From the NCBI GenBank assembly GCA_904419285.1, contig CAJFQZ010000024.1, forward strand, positions 1 to 32,809: 32,809 nt of DNA, given 5' to 3'. This document shows positions 1-7,667 of this stretch, piece after piece (the first letter of the stretch is position 1; every line of letters begins with the position of its first letter). The position numbers and the translations under genes are program-made. This DNA comes from Lachnospiraceae bacterium UBA1818 (lineage in GTDB: Bacteria > Bacillota > Clostridia > Lachnospirales > Lachnospiraceae). The notes below the pieces were generated by a model that ran no database searches, was not told where the DNA came from, and worked only from the letters and a program-made list of their open reading frames with translations.

Positions 1-47
1 AAAGCATACTCATTATTAAATGAAACAACGATAGTTGCTTTAAACAT
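1..47 (-). CDS. 5' end of an unidentified gene, cut by the window edge
   Basis: On the minus strand an ATG at 45-47 follows a good ribosome binding site (AGAAGGTGG, about 4 nt upstream). It opens a frame reading MFKATIVVSFNNEYA before the window ends. The strong site and the absence of a stop suggest a real gene, but 15 residues are too few to identify it. Its AT-rich codons match the surrounding 400 bases and differ from the com operon, so it probably belongs to the putative inserted element. Confidence 0.45.
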   Translation of the reverse strand, partial: MFKATIVVSFNNEYA

Positions 48-150
48 AGGCCCACCTTCTCTTAAATAATGTCTTTTATGGATAACTACGAATTATCTTC
101 AATTTACATGAAGAAATTGACATTATCCTTTTATTAGCAATTCGATTAAT

Positions 151-211
151 ATAAAAACAAAACAGGTAATAAACTCATGGCAATTCTTAAATAGCCTAGT
201 CATTACCTGTT
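151..211 (-). terminator. leftward rho-independent terminator in the AT-rich segment
   Basis: A perfect 10-bp inverted repeat (161-170 with 202-211; AACAGGTAAT and its complement) encloses a 31-nt loop containing a short secondary GGC/GCC stem. On the minus strand it is followed by a U-rich tail (151-160). It would stop transcripts entering from the com operon before the gene that starts at 47. Confidence 0.6.
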
Positions 212-362
212 CACAATGTTCACCACATAATAATTATATCACAATCTTTTTATTATTCAATAAATCATATGTCGATGATGAAGAATATTTCTGTTTTACA
301 CAAAATACACTTTTATCTCTTTCTGTAATCCATGTTTATTTTCTCTCAATTTATAAACAATA

Positions 363-1013
363 TCAACACAAAACACATCGTTTTATCTTGGTATTATTTA
401 TGGCCAGCAGATGTCCGATCCCGTTCTTCTGATACAGTTTTTTCATCTCGTCATCCAGGCCGTTCTTGTCTCCCAGAAGGACAGCGCTCATTGTATTCCC
501 GTAGTATTCTCCCAGATGCCCTGTCAGGAACGTCTTCCATCTGCTGCGGAGCGCAGACAAAAATTCCTTCACCCGGTCCGCTTCGGAGGAGAGGACCGAA
601 AAGTCGTCTGCCCAGACCAGCACATGGATCCCCTGTCTCTGATAGTATGCCTTCTGGTCAAAATTTCCCGGATTGCGGGCAGGATCAAAAGGAGAGACCT
701 CCCCTGACACCTGTATGATATTTCCTGTTTTTATTTCTGCTGTTGAATTCTGTTCGATATAAACGAGAAGTTTGGATTCATTGATATGCTGTCCCCGAAC
801 AGAGACAGTGTTGTCTTTCAGAAAGACAGCCGTAACCTTTTCCTTTTCTTCTATTCTGTCAACCGTACCGGCCAGAGTGAGCCGCGTCCCCTCGGACGCA
901 GCCCTCTCCAGGGCCGACGGCTGCAGATCAGCCGCACTTTTCAGGCCGAATACCCGCACAGCCTGTACGGCAAGAAACAAAAGGCACGCCATACACAGTG
1001 GTCTTTTTATCAT
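363..1013 (-). pseudogene. comEC: ComEC N-terminal fragment (DNA uptake channel), truncated
   Basis: ComEC is the membrane channel that carries single-stranded DNA into competent cells and is normally about 700-800 residues. Only about 205 residues survive here: an N-terminal membrane helix (roughly 3-23), the DUF4131/OB-fold region, and the start of the competence domain up to GIGHLLAI. The family usually continues with SGLHI, but here the frame runs into NNTKIKRCVLC and stops. The channel helices and the C-terminal metallo-beta-lactamase-like domain are missing, so DNA uptake by this copy is very unlikely. The ATG overlaps the gerM stop (ATGA), so it was translated with the com operon. The rest of the gene may lie beyond an inserted element to the left. 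Confidence 0.8.
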
Positions 1014-1942
1014 TCATTTTCATCGACTGCGACCCAATCCATGTTTTTTGAAAGAGGCTGGGATAAATCCACAGTCTCCATATATTTCGCGTTCGATTCT
1101 CCGTTGATCGTGATCTGCACCTGAAAGGCATCCGTGCCCTCAACAAGTGAATTGACAAGAGAATAGACCGTGATCTCCGGAAGTACATCGTACACGCTGG
1201 TCAGAAATGTATTGTCAAAATTGACATAACAGATGCCGTCCTTTATCGTGACGCTGAGCAGGTTCGCATCCGGATTGATCGTAGGATATGCCCCTGTGCC
1301 TTTCGGTCCCTGCAGAAGCTTCTCAACGATCAGCTTTTCTTTTGAAATGTTGCTGCTGTACCTGACATCGACCTGCTGGCTGACCAGCTTGTCACCGGTA
1401 CTGTTTGCAAAATACAGTGTCAGAGTGTCCGTCTGATAGGAACTCGGAGAGGATCCCGTATTCTCTACAAAATCATCCTCATTCATCAGTCCGATGATAT
1501 AGCCGTCCCCGTCCTTCAGCGGATTTCCGTCCACTGTAAACGTGACGCCGTCAATGCCGTCGATCCGGAGCAGCGACTGTACAACAGCAGCTCTCACAAG
1601 CTTTTCCTCCAGATTTTCTATCTCAAGATAAGCACTGCTGAAATCCACGTCAAGTATGCTTCCCTTCAGATCACAGCTCTGAACTTCTACATTTTCAGGG
1701 ATGGCTGCCGTATACTCGATCTCCTCCGGCGACTTTTTCAGCTCCTCGAGCACTTTCTCGGCCGCTGCCTCCGTATCCTCCTGAGAGATATCGAAGGCAA
1801 CCTTGACCAGTCCGGTGCGTTCTGTATTCAGCCCATAGATATAGGAATCTCCTTCCCCTACGTCTGTCCGTCCTCCGCACGCGGTAAGAGACAGGAGCAT
1901 GCAGAAAACGAGCACAAAGGAAACGGTTCTTATTCTTTTCAT
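1010..1942 (-). CDS. GerM-like lipoprotein with two GerMN domains
   Basis: This is a 310-residue exported lipoprotein. A basic, hydrophobic signal peptide ends in the lipobox LTAC (Cys22). Two GerMN-type repeats follow, at about 40-155 and 165-300; the second has the typical pattern of a proline-rich turn and a YVNF strand (near GICYVNFDN). GerM proteins are linked to sporulation and germination in Bacillus and probably act at the cell envelope. The gene lies 18 bp after the sensor kinase and overlaps comEC by 4 nt, so it is inside the com operon. I infer an envelope role linked to the sensor kinase; GerM function outside Bacillus is not established. Confidence 0.85.
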   Translation of the reverse strand: MKRIRTVSFVLVFCMLLSLTACGGRTDVGEGDSYIYGLNTERTGLVKVAFDISQEDTEAAAEKVLEELKKSPEEIEYTAAIPENVEVQSCDLKGSILDVDFSSAYLEIENLEEKLVRAAVVQSLLRIDGIDGVTFTVDGNPLKDGDGYIIGLMNEDDFVENTGSSPSSYQTDTLTLYFANSTGDKLVSQQVDVRYSSNISKEKLIVEKLLQGPKGTGAYPTINPDANLLSVTIKDGICYVNFDNTFLTSVYDVLPEITVYSLVNSLVEGTDAFQVQITINGESNAKYMETVDLSQPLSKNMDWVAVDENE

Positions 1943-1960
1943 CTTCTTCTGCCTCCCTTT

Positions 1961-3436
1961 TTACGACGCCGCATAGATCAAAGGTATCCTCACTGTGAAC
2001 GTTGTCCCTTCCCCTTCTGTGCTGTGGACCTTGATGGAACCTCTGTGTACGATCACAGCATTTCTTGCAATGGCAAGTCCAAGGCCTGTACCGCCGATCT
2101 CCCGCGAATGCGACTTGTCCACACGGTAAAACCTCTCAAAAATATGCGCCTGGTCTTCCTCCGGGATTCCGATTCCCGAATCTTCTACTTTGATATAACA
2201 GAACTTGTGATCTGCATTCAGGGATACATGCACCCATCCGTTATCGTGATTATATTTGATCGCATTCTCAACCAGATTTGAGATGGCAAGAGAAAATTTC
2301 GTCTCATCGATCTCCGCCGTAACCGGCCGGAAGCTTTCCATCACCATCTCTACATTCTTTTTCTCAGCGATCGGCTTCAGCCTCTTCAGGATCTGTTCCA
2401 GAAGATCATTGATATTGACGGAACGGATATTGATATTCGGTCCTGTCTTATCCATCTTGACAAGAGAGAGGAGATCTGTGATGATCTGATTCTCTCTGTC
2501 AATCTCTTTCGCAATGTCCCCCATGAATTCCTGATACATCTCAACCGGGACATTGTCCTGCTCCAGCAGAGAATCCGCCAGCACCTTCATGGAAGTCATG
2601 GGTGTCTTCAGTTCGTGTGACACATTGGATACAAACTCCTCCCTGGATTCGTCAAGCAGTTTCAGTCTTCCCAGCATCTTGTTGAACGCCTCGCTCATCT
2701 GCTTTGTCTCAGTAAAAGTATCTACATGGAGCACGTCGTCACTGTATCCTTCCGTAACGCTCTCGATGGCGGCCGTGATCCTGTGGAGAGGATGCACCAC
2801 TCTGTCCGCCAGAAAAATACTGAGTATTGCAAGAAGGATCATGACAATTCCGATCATGGATCCTCCTACAGTATAGACCACATTCACGGTATCCTCGATA
2901 CTGTCTGTAGACACAGTAGCCAGCATGACGCCCGTAATTTTTCCCGCAGCCGAATCACTGATCGGAGAGGCCACCTCAATATAACGGTTTCCGCGGTCAA
3001 AATAACTGCTGCTTTCTCCTTTCATGCAGCGGACTACATTTTCCGAGACATCCGTCTTCCCCTCGTCGAGACTGTATGTATCCTTGACGACTCTTAAATT
3101 CTCGTCGATCACCATCACACGCCCGTTGTAAATCGTCGCCATCTGAGTCAGGTTGGCATTGATCACATTCGACGAGGTATCCTCGAGATAATGATAGGTA
3201 TTCAGCTGATTGCATAGGATTGTGCACTGATTCTGGATCTCCGCAGTCTGGAGATCCACCGCATGGGATTCATAGAACTTTGCGACCCCGAAAAGCACTG
3301 CAGCGCAGGGCAGAAGCCCTGCGAGCATCATAAACAGGATAATGCGGAACCGCAGATTTTTGAAGATTTTATCTTTAAACTTGAATTGAGTCTTAACCCT
3401 GGAAATAATAACCCACTCCCCACTTTGTATGTACAT
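1961..3436 (-). CDS. membrane sensor histidine kinase (WalK/PhoR-like)
   Basis: This 491-residue two-component kinase has a transmembrane helix at about 31-52, an extracytoplasmic sensor region at 53-188, a second helix at 189-210 and a HAMP linker at 211-262. The HisKA domain carries phospho-acceptor His274 in SHELKTP. The HATPase domain has the N box at Asn391, the G1 motif DSGIGIP (419-425) and the G2 motif GGTGLGLAI. The only upstream start in frame is the ATG at 3436, which overlaps the 3' end of the response-regulator gene by 44 nt, so translational coupling is likely. The ribosome binding site is weak, consistent with coupling. Its partner is the regulator encoded just upstream. The signal is unknown; I infer an envelope or periplasmic-side cue. 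Confidence 0.93.
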   Translation of the reverse strand: MYIQSGEWVIISRVKTQFKFKDKIFKNLRFRIILFMMLAGLLPCAAVLFGVAKFYESHAVDLQTAEIQNQCTILCNQLNTYHYLEDTSSNVINANLTQMATIYNGRVMVIDENLRVVKDTYSLDEGKTDVSENVVRCMKGESSSYFDRGNRYIEVASPISDSAAGKITGVMLATVSTDSIEDTVNVVYTVGGSMIGIVMILLAILSIFLADRVVHPLHRITAAIESVTEGYSDDVLHVDTFTETKQMSEAFNKMLGRLKLLDESREEFVSNVSHELKTPMTSMKVLADSLLEQDNVPVEMYQEFMGDIAKEIDRENQIITDLLSLVKMDKTGPNINIRSVNINDLLEQILKRLKPIAEKKNVEMVMESFRPVTAEIDETKFSLAISNLVENAIKYNHDNGWVHVSLNADHKFCYIKVEDSGIGIPEEDQAHIFERFYRVDKSHSREIGGTGLGLAIARNAVIVHRGSIKVHSTEGEGTTFTVRIPLIYAAS

Positions 3437-4079
3437 ATTTCGGTTCGCTCGGGTTCATCTCGATCTTCTCCCGCAGGCGGCGGATATGTACGTCAACTGT
3501 CCTCGCATCCCCCGGATAATCATATCCCCAGATCAGGTTCAGAAGGTTTTCTCTGCTGTAAACTTTGTTCGGATTCATGGCAAGCAGTTCGAGCACATCG
3601 AACTCCTTCGCCGTCAGGTTGATCTCCCGTTCTCCGATAAACACTCTTCTGCTCTCGCAGTCGATCTTCATGTTGCCTTTGACAAGTACCGGGCTTCCCG
3701 CCGGTTCTTTTCTCTTGGATGTCCGGCGCATGATCGCTTTGATCCTCGCCTTGACCTCAAGGATATTAAATGGCTTTGTGATATAATCATCGGCTCCGTA
3801 TTCCAGGCCGAGGATCTTGTCCATGTCCTCACTCTTTGCGGTCAGCATAACGATCGGCATATCTGAAAATTCACGTATCTGCTGGCAGACCTGAAACCCG
3901 TCAATCTTCGGAAGCATGACATCGAGAAGGACCAGGTCATATTCACAGTTCTTCGCATATTCCAGCGCTTCCTCGCCGTCATAGGCACAATCCACTTCCA
4001 TCCCTTCCTGCTCCAGGCTGAAGCGGATTCCCTTCACTATCAGTTTTTCATCGTCCACTACTAATATCTTTTTGCTCAT
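3393..4079 (-). CDS. OmpR/PhoB-family response regulator
   Basis: A 228-residue DNA-binding response regulator. The receiver domain (1-120) has the acidic pair Asp9/Asp10, phospho-acceptor Asp53 in LLDVMLP, Thr80 and Lys102 in ITKPF. The C-terminal winged helix (about 130-226) has the usual recognition region ending YVHTKWGVGYYF. It is closest in style to WalR/PhoP proteins. It lies between comEA and its cognate kinase, with which it overlaps. The direct repeats upstream of the comEA promoter (4874-4909) match the kind of site this family binds, so positive autoregulation of the operon is plausible. The ATG at 4079 follows GAGGAG at very short spacing, with an alternative AGGAAAAG further up. 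Confidence 0.94.
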   Translation of the reverse strand: MSKKILVVDDEKLIVKGIRFSLEQEGMEVDCAYDGEEALEYAKNCEYDLVLLDVMLPKIDGFQVCQQIREFSDMPIVMLTAKSEDMDKILGLEYGADDYITKPFNILEVKARIKAIMRRTSKRKEPAGSPVLVKGNMKIDCESRRVFIGEREINLTAKEFDVLELLAMNPNKVYSRENLLNLIWGYDYPGDARTVDVHIRRLREKIEMNPSEPKYVHTKWGVGYYFQG

Positions 4080-4111
4080 ACTCCTCTTTTCCTGACTTCC
4101 TGCTGCTATCG

Positions 4112-4783
4112 CTATATTGTAATGTCATCCTTTATTTTATTAAACACGCCTTCTTTGATACCCTCAATCTGCATCAGCTCTTCAATGCTCTGAAAACTCC
4201 CATGCTCTTCCCTGTATCTGAGGATGCTCTCCGCTTTCGCCTCGCCGATCCCCGTCAGTTCCATGAGTTCATCTTTACCGGCTGTATTAATATTGATCTT
4301 TCCGCTGCCCTCCACAGCGCCGGCCGCTTCTGTTCCCGAAACCGCCGCGCCGTTACCGTATGCATCCGCCTCATCGCGGCTCGGCACATAGATCCGTTCT
4401 CCGTCTGTCACGAGCCTTGCCTGGTTGATCCATTCAGGAGCCGCTTCCCCGGTGACTCCTCCGGCAAGTCCGATCGCCTCAAACACACGCCCGTCACTGT
4501 CTAATTGATATACTCCCGGAGAGTTCACCGCTCCGCACACATAGACAAAAACCGTATCTTTCCCGCTCTCTGTCTGACTGTCGGCAGGAGATTCCTCCGA
4601 CTCATGGGCTTTCTCTCCGTCTTCCGCGCCCTCTGTTCCAGGTTCTTCTGTCTGCTGAACTTCTTCTGAACCGCCCGTGATCTCCTTAAGACCGTCGTCT
4701 TTCCCACGGGTACAGCCCGCCAGGAGAAAGAACGCTGCTGCAAGGACACAGATCTTTCTTACTTTCTTTTTACTGTCTTGCAT
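4112..4783 (-). CDS. comEA: ComEA-like DNA-binding lipoprotein
   Basis: ComEA binds double-stranded DNA at the cell surface and hands it to ComEC. The ATG at 4783 is preferred because GAGGAG lies 4 nt upstream; a GTG at 4795 is the alternative. The 223-residue product has a signal peptide with lipobox LAGC (Cys24), an acidic Glu/Ser/Thr-rich linker at about 30-75, an SLBB domain at about 77-134 (VYVCGAVNSPGVY) and a C-terminal pair of helix-hairpin-helix motifs (ININTAGKDELMELTGIG, then IEGIKEGVFNKI). Most Bacillus ComEA proteins are anchored by a helix, so the lipoprotein anchor is worth noting. It heads the operon and is intact although comEC is broken. Confidence 0.88.
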   Translation of the reverse strand: MQDSKKKVRKICVLAAAFFLLAGCTRGKDDGLKEITGGSEEVQQTEEPGTEGAEDGEKAHESEESPADSQTESGKDTVFVYVCGAVNSPGVYQLDSDGRVFEAIGLAGGVTGEAAPEWINQARLVTDGERIYVPSRDEADAYGNGAAVSGTEAAGAVEGSGKININTAGKDELMELTGIGEAKAESILRYREEHGSFQSIEELMQIEGIKEGVFNKIKDDITI

Positions 4784-4838
4784 ATAACTCCTCACAGTCC
4801 GCAGGCTGTGAAAATACCCCTTTATGCCGGACAGTATT

Positions 4839-4867
4839 ATTGTAACGAATTTTTATCAGAATTACAA
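4839..4867 (-). promoter_or_regulatory. sigma-A-type promoter for the comEA operon
   Basis: Minus strand: -35 TTGTAA (4862-4867) and -10 TACAAT (4839-4844) are separated by 17 nt. This gives a leader of about 50 nt before the comEA ATG. The -35 box is imperfect, as expected for an activated promoter. Confidence 0.6.
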
Positions 4868-4873
4868 TAGACA

Positions 4874-4909
4874 TTTACATCTTTGTTACATATTTAACGT
4901 TTTGTTACG
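4874..4909 (-). promoter_or_regulatory. direct-repeat array resembling a WalR/PhoP box
   Basis: Just upstream of the comEA -35 box the minus strand reads TGTAAC-N5-TGTAAA (4874-4890), an exact match to the WalR consensus TGTWAH-N5-TGTWAH. Two further related half-sites (GTTAAA near 4893-4899 and CGTAAC at 4904-4909) continue at a 9-11 bp period. Tandem half-sites one helical turn apart, placed upstream of -35, are typical of activating OmpR-family regulators. The regulator encoded in this operon is the obvious candidate, but that is inference. Confidence 0.55.
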
Positions 4910-4922
4910 GTATTATTACAGT

Positions 4923-5354
4923 TTATTCCCACTGAAAAATCGCAATGCCGATGACCGCCAGAACAAGTCCTCCCAGTTTTCTCCAGTCCAGAGGCACCTT
5001 ATCCATCCCGAAAAGTCCGAACAGTTCGATCAGATACGAAACGGCGAGCTGTGCGATGACGATCAGAAGCGCCGACTTTGCCGGGCCCAGAGCATCCACA
5101 CTCTTGATCACCGTCCATGTGATCCCCGCGCCGATCACGCCGCCCAGGAGCATGTATTTTGGCTCCACCCGGGCGATCGCCGCCACACTGTCCCGTCCTG
5201 TAAAGAACCAGACCGCCAGACATACGGCAAATGCAGAAAACTGTACCCAGCCATTGCTCACCCATACCCCTGTCGTCTTCGTGACCTGGGTATTGAATAC
5301 TCCCTGAACGCTCATCAGCGCCCCGGATAAAAGTGCAATTAAAAAACCAAACAT
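4923..5354 (-). CDS. YdcZ/DUF606 small membrane transporter-like protein
   Basis: This is a 143-residue, very hydrophobic protein with about five transmembrane helices (near 2-20, 34-52, 68-88, 94-113 and 125-141). It matches the short DMT-superfamily YdcZ type, which usually works as a pair of identical or related halves. The start at 5354 is chosen because GGAGG (5363-5367) lies 8 nt upstream; the in-frame ATG at 5369 would put that site inside the gene. It follows argD in the same direction after 91 bp without a clear terminator, so it could be read with the arginine genes. Substrate unknown. Confidence 0.8.
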   Translation of the reverse strand: MFGFLIALLSGALMSVQGVFNTQVTKTTGVWVSNGWVQFSAFAVCLAVWFFTGRDSVAAIARVEPKYMLLGGVIGAGITWTVIKSVDALGPAKSALLIVIAQLAVSYLIELFGLFGMDKVPLDWRKLGGLVLAVIGIAIFQWE

Positions 5355-5460
5355 CTTCCTTACCTCCATGCAGTTAATGCCTGCTTTTCAGATAGTATGT
5401 CCGATGAATGGTTTCTTATTCGTTCTCTGATCTTCTGCCCTTTTCAGCTGTACATCCGTG

Positions 5461-6642
5461 TTATGCCAGCGCTCTTCTGAGCTTTTCTATCATTTCATCA
5501 ATGTGCTTTTCCTCGACGATCAGCGGCGGCACGAAACGAAGTACATTTCCATGTGCCTGGATCACCAGCAGTCCTTCCTCAATGGCACGGCTGTTCACTT
5601 CCGCGACCGGTTTTGTCAGAGCGATTCCCTGCATCAGCCCGGTTCCTTTGCGCTCTGCCACGCAGTCCACATCCTGAACAAGTTCATCCAGACGTTTCGT
5701 CAGATATGGCGACACTTTGTTTACATGTCCCACGATATCCTCACGCTCAAAGATCTCGATGACTTTTTTCACCGCTGTGCATGCAAGCGGGTTTCCGCCG
5801 TAGGTTGCGCCGTGATCCCCCGGCTTCAGGGAATATTCTGCCACCGCTTCGGTCATCGCAAATGCCCCCACCGGAATTCCATTTCCGATCGCTTTTGCCA
5901 TTGTGAGGATATCCGGCTTCACACCGAAGCCCTGCCATGCGAACATGCTGCCGGTCCTTCCCATACCGCACTGCACCTCGTCGCAGATCATGAGGATATC
6001 ATTTTCATCACAGATACGGCGGATGCCTTCCATAAACTCCCTGGTCGCCAGATTGATACCGCCCTCGCCCTGGAGCGGCTCCAGGATAATAGCGCAGGTT
6101 TTATCGCTGACCAGTGCCTTCACACTGTCCAGATTGTTTAATTCTGCGAATTTTACGCCCGGCACAAGAGGCTCAAACGGCTCTCTGTATGCATCATGGC
6201 CTGTCACGGATACTGCCCCGAAGCTTCTGCCGTGAAAGGAGTGCTCCATCGCGATGAACTCATATCTTCCGCTCTTCTTTGTGTAAGCGTATCTCCTCGC
6301 CGCCTTAAGGGCGCCTTCATTTGCCTCGCTGCCGCTGTTGGTAAAAAAGACCCTGTCCATCCCCGAGATCCGGTTCAGCGCTGCCGCCGCTTCGCCGCAG
6401 CTCTCGTGATAATACAAATTGGATGTATGATACAGTTTATCGATCTGCGCTTTCAAAGCGTCATTCAGTTCCTTGTTGTCATAGCCCAGTCCGCACACCG
6501 CAAACCCTGCTGCAAAGTCCAGATATTTCTTGCCTTCTGTGTCATACAGATACATTCCTTCTCCATGATCCAGCGCGATTGGAAAACGATTGTATACGTG
6601 TATCAGATTTTTTTCAGCTTCCTGTATTTTACTGTTCACCAT
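5461..6642 (-). CDS. argD: acetylornithine aminotransferase
   Basis: ArgD is a PLP enzyme that converts N-acetylglutamate semialdehyde to N-acetylornithine with glutamate as amino donor, in the cytoplasm. The 393-residue length fits the family. Visible are the phosphate-binding [10 protein letters not shown] (102-111), the HSFHGRSFG region, the cofactor-contacting DEVQ (221-224) and the Schiff-base lysine in MAKAIGNG (Lys250). The start overlaps the end of argB by 14 nt, so the two are translated together. It is the last recognised gene of the arginine operon. Confidence 0.95.
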   Translation of the reverse strand: MVNSKIQEAEKNLIHVYNRFPIALDHGEGMYLYDTEGKKYLDFAAGFAVCGLGYDNKELNDALKAQIDKLYHTSNLYYHESCGEAAAALNRISGMDRVFFTNSGSEANEGALKAARRYAYTKKSGRYEFIAMEHSFHGRSFGAVSVTGHDAYREPFEPLVPGVKFAELNNLDSVKALVSDKTCAIILEPLQGEGGINLATREFMEGIRRICDENDILMICDEVQCGMGRTGSMFAWQGFGVKPDILTMAKAIGNGIPVGAFAMTEAVAEYSLKPGDHGATYGGNPLACTAVKKVIEIFEREDIVGHVNKVSPYLTKRLDELVQDVDCVAERKGTGLMQGIALTKPVAEVNSRAIEEGLLVIQAHGNVLRFVPPLIVEEKHIDEMIEKLRRALA

Positions 6643-7531
6643 GATAATACCTGCTTTCTTTATTATTCAGTATTGCTGTTCCGATTCCTCTGTTTGTAAA
6701 GATCTCAAGCAGGAGACAATGAGGGATCCTTCCGTCCAGGATATGTACGCGGGACACGCCGTTCTCAATCGCATCGATACAGTTCTGAAGCTTCGGGAGC
6801 ATACCGCCGCCGATGTATCCTTCCTTCATCAGCTCCTGCGCCTCGTCTACGCGGAGCTCTGAGATCAGAGTGTCCGGATCTTTTGGATCCTTGTACACAC
6901 CTTCGATATCGGTGAGGAATGCAAGTTTCTCCGCCTTTACCGCACGGGCAATGGCGCACGCTGCATCGTCTGCGTTAATATTATATGTATTGTAATCGTC
7001 GTCCAGACCTACCGGACATACGATCGGAAGGAAATCTTTTTCCAGAAGGTCAAAAAGAATCTGACCGTTTACTTCTTTGATCTCTCCCACATAGCCGATA
7101 TCCTGTCCGTCCGAGTACTTCTTATCCACCTTCAGGAGAGCCCCGTCTTTTCCGCTGATGCCGATGGCGCGCACGCCCAGCTCCTCCACAAGCTGTACCA
7201 GGCTTTTGTTGACCCTGCCCAGCACCATCTCGGCGATCTCCATTGTATCCGCATCGGTCACCCTGAGTCCGTTGATAAACTTCGGCTCCATTCCGACCTT
7301 GCCGACCCATTTGCTGATCTCTTTGCCGCCTCCGTGTACGATGATCGGCTTGAATCCGACGAGCTTGAGCAGTGTGACGTCCTCGATCACACGCTTTTTC
7401 AGATTCTCATCCACCATGGCGCTGCCGCCGTATTTCACCACGATGATCTTGCGGTTAAAGCGCTGGATGTACGGCAGAGCCTCGATCAGCACCTGCGCTT
7501 TGTCCAGATACTGCTGCATGTTCTTGTTCAT
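6629..7531 (-). CDS. argB: acetylglutamate kinase
   Basis: ArgB phosphorylates N-acetylglutamate, the second step of arginine synthesis. The 300-residue product carries KYGGSAM (33-39) and HGGGKEIS (66-73), the amino-acid-kinase ATP and substrate loops, and a C-terminal GGGMLPKL region. The start at 7531 is chosen because GGAGG lies 6 nt before it; the frame continues 13 codons upstream into the repeat palindrome at 7543-7581, which is not family sequence. An N-terminal helix of the type [10 protein letters not shown] is the hallmark of arginine-inhibited hexameric kinases, so feedback by arginine is likely (family knowledge). Confidence 0.95.
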   Translation of the reverse strand: MNKNMQQYLDKAQVLIEALPYIQRFNRKIIVVKYGGSAMVDENLKKRVIEDVTLLKLVGFKPIIVHGGGKEISKWVGKVGMEPKFINGLRVTDADTMEIAEMVLGRVNKSLVQLVEELGVRAIGISGKDGALLKVDKKYSDGQDIGYVGEIKEVNGQILFDLLEKDFLPIVCPVGLDDDYNTYNINADDAACAIARAVKAEKLAFLTDIEGVYKDPKDPDTLISELRVDEAQELMKEGYIGGGMLPKLQNCIDAIENGVSRVHILDGRIPHCLLLEIFTNRGIGTAILNNKESRYYHGEQ

Positions 7532-7542
7532 AATTACCTCCT

Positions 7543-7622
7543 TCGGGGACGTAGTAAAATTCAATTTCACTACGTCCCCGATTGAAGTTCAGTGTGTCCC
7601 GAATTGAATCTTGCCCTGTCCC
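7543..7622 (-). repeat. 22-bp repeat array ending in a palindrome, copy 1
   Basis: Read on the minus strand, two 22-bp units starting GGGACA (7601-7622 and 7579-7600) are followed by a palindromic unit (7543-7581). The palindrome has 13-bp perfect arms (CGGGGACGTAGT and complement, plus one A-T pair) and continues after one mismatch to a 3-nt loop. It ends two bases before the argB ribosome binding site, so it would form a hairpin in the argJ-argB mRNA. The same arrangement, inverted, occurs at 9471-9571. It resembles REP-like dispersed elements; no transposase is present in the window. Confidence 0.8.
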
Positions 7623-7667
7623 TTTTTGAACATTTCTTTTTTAATATTTTGCTGAAATTCTTTGTAC

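Larger units (their letters stand above)
1..399. mobile_element. edge of a putative inserted element within comEC
   Basis: The first ~399 bases are strongly AT-rich, while the DNA to the right is about 50 % GC, and the change falls exactly where comEC homology stops. The segment holds the start of a leftward gene (1-47), a leftward terminator (151-211), and otherwise no coding sequence I can support between 48 and 362. This fits one end of an integrated element such as a prophage, ICE or transposon. No integrase, terminal repeat or target duplication can be seen because only one junction is in the window. A simple deletion joining comEC to unrelated DNA is the main alternative. Confidence 0.5.

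Noticed and set aside
7531-7570. Longer argB start within the repeat palindrome
   Set aside because: The added 13 residues are encoded by the dispersed repeat and would bury the GGAGG site that precedes the 7531 start.
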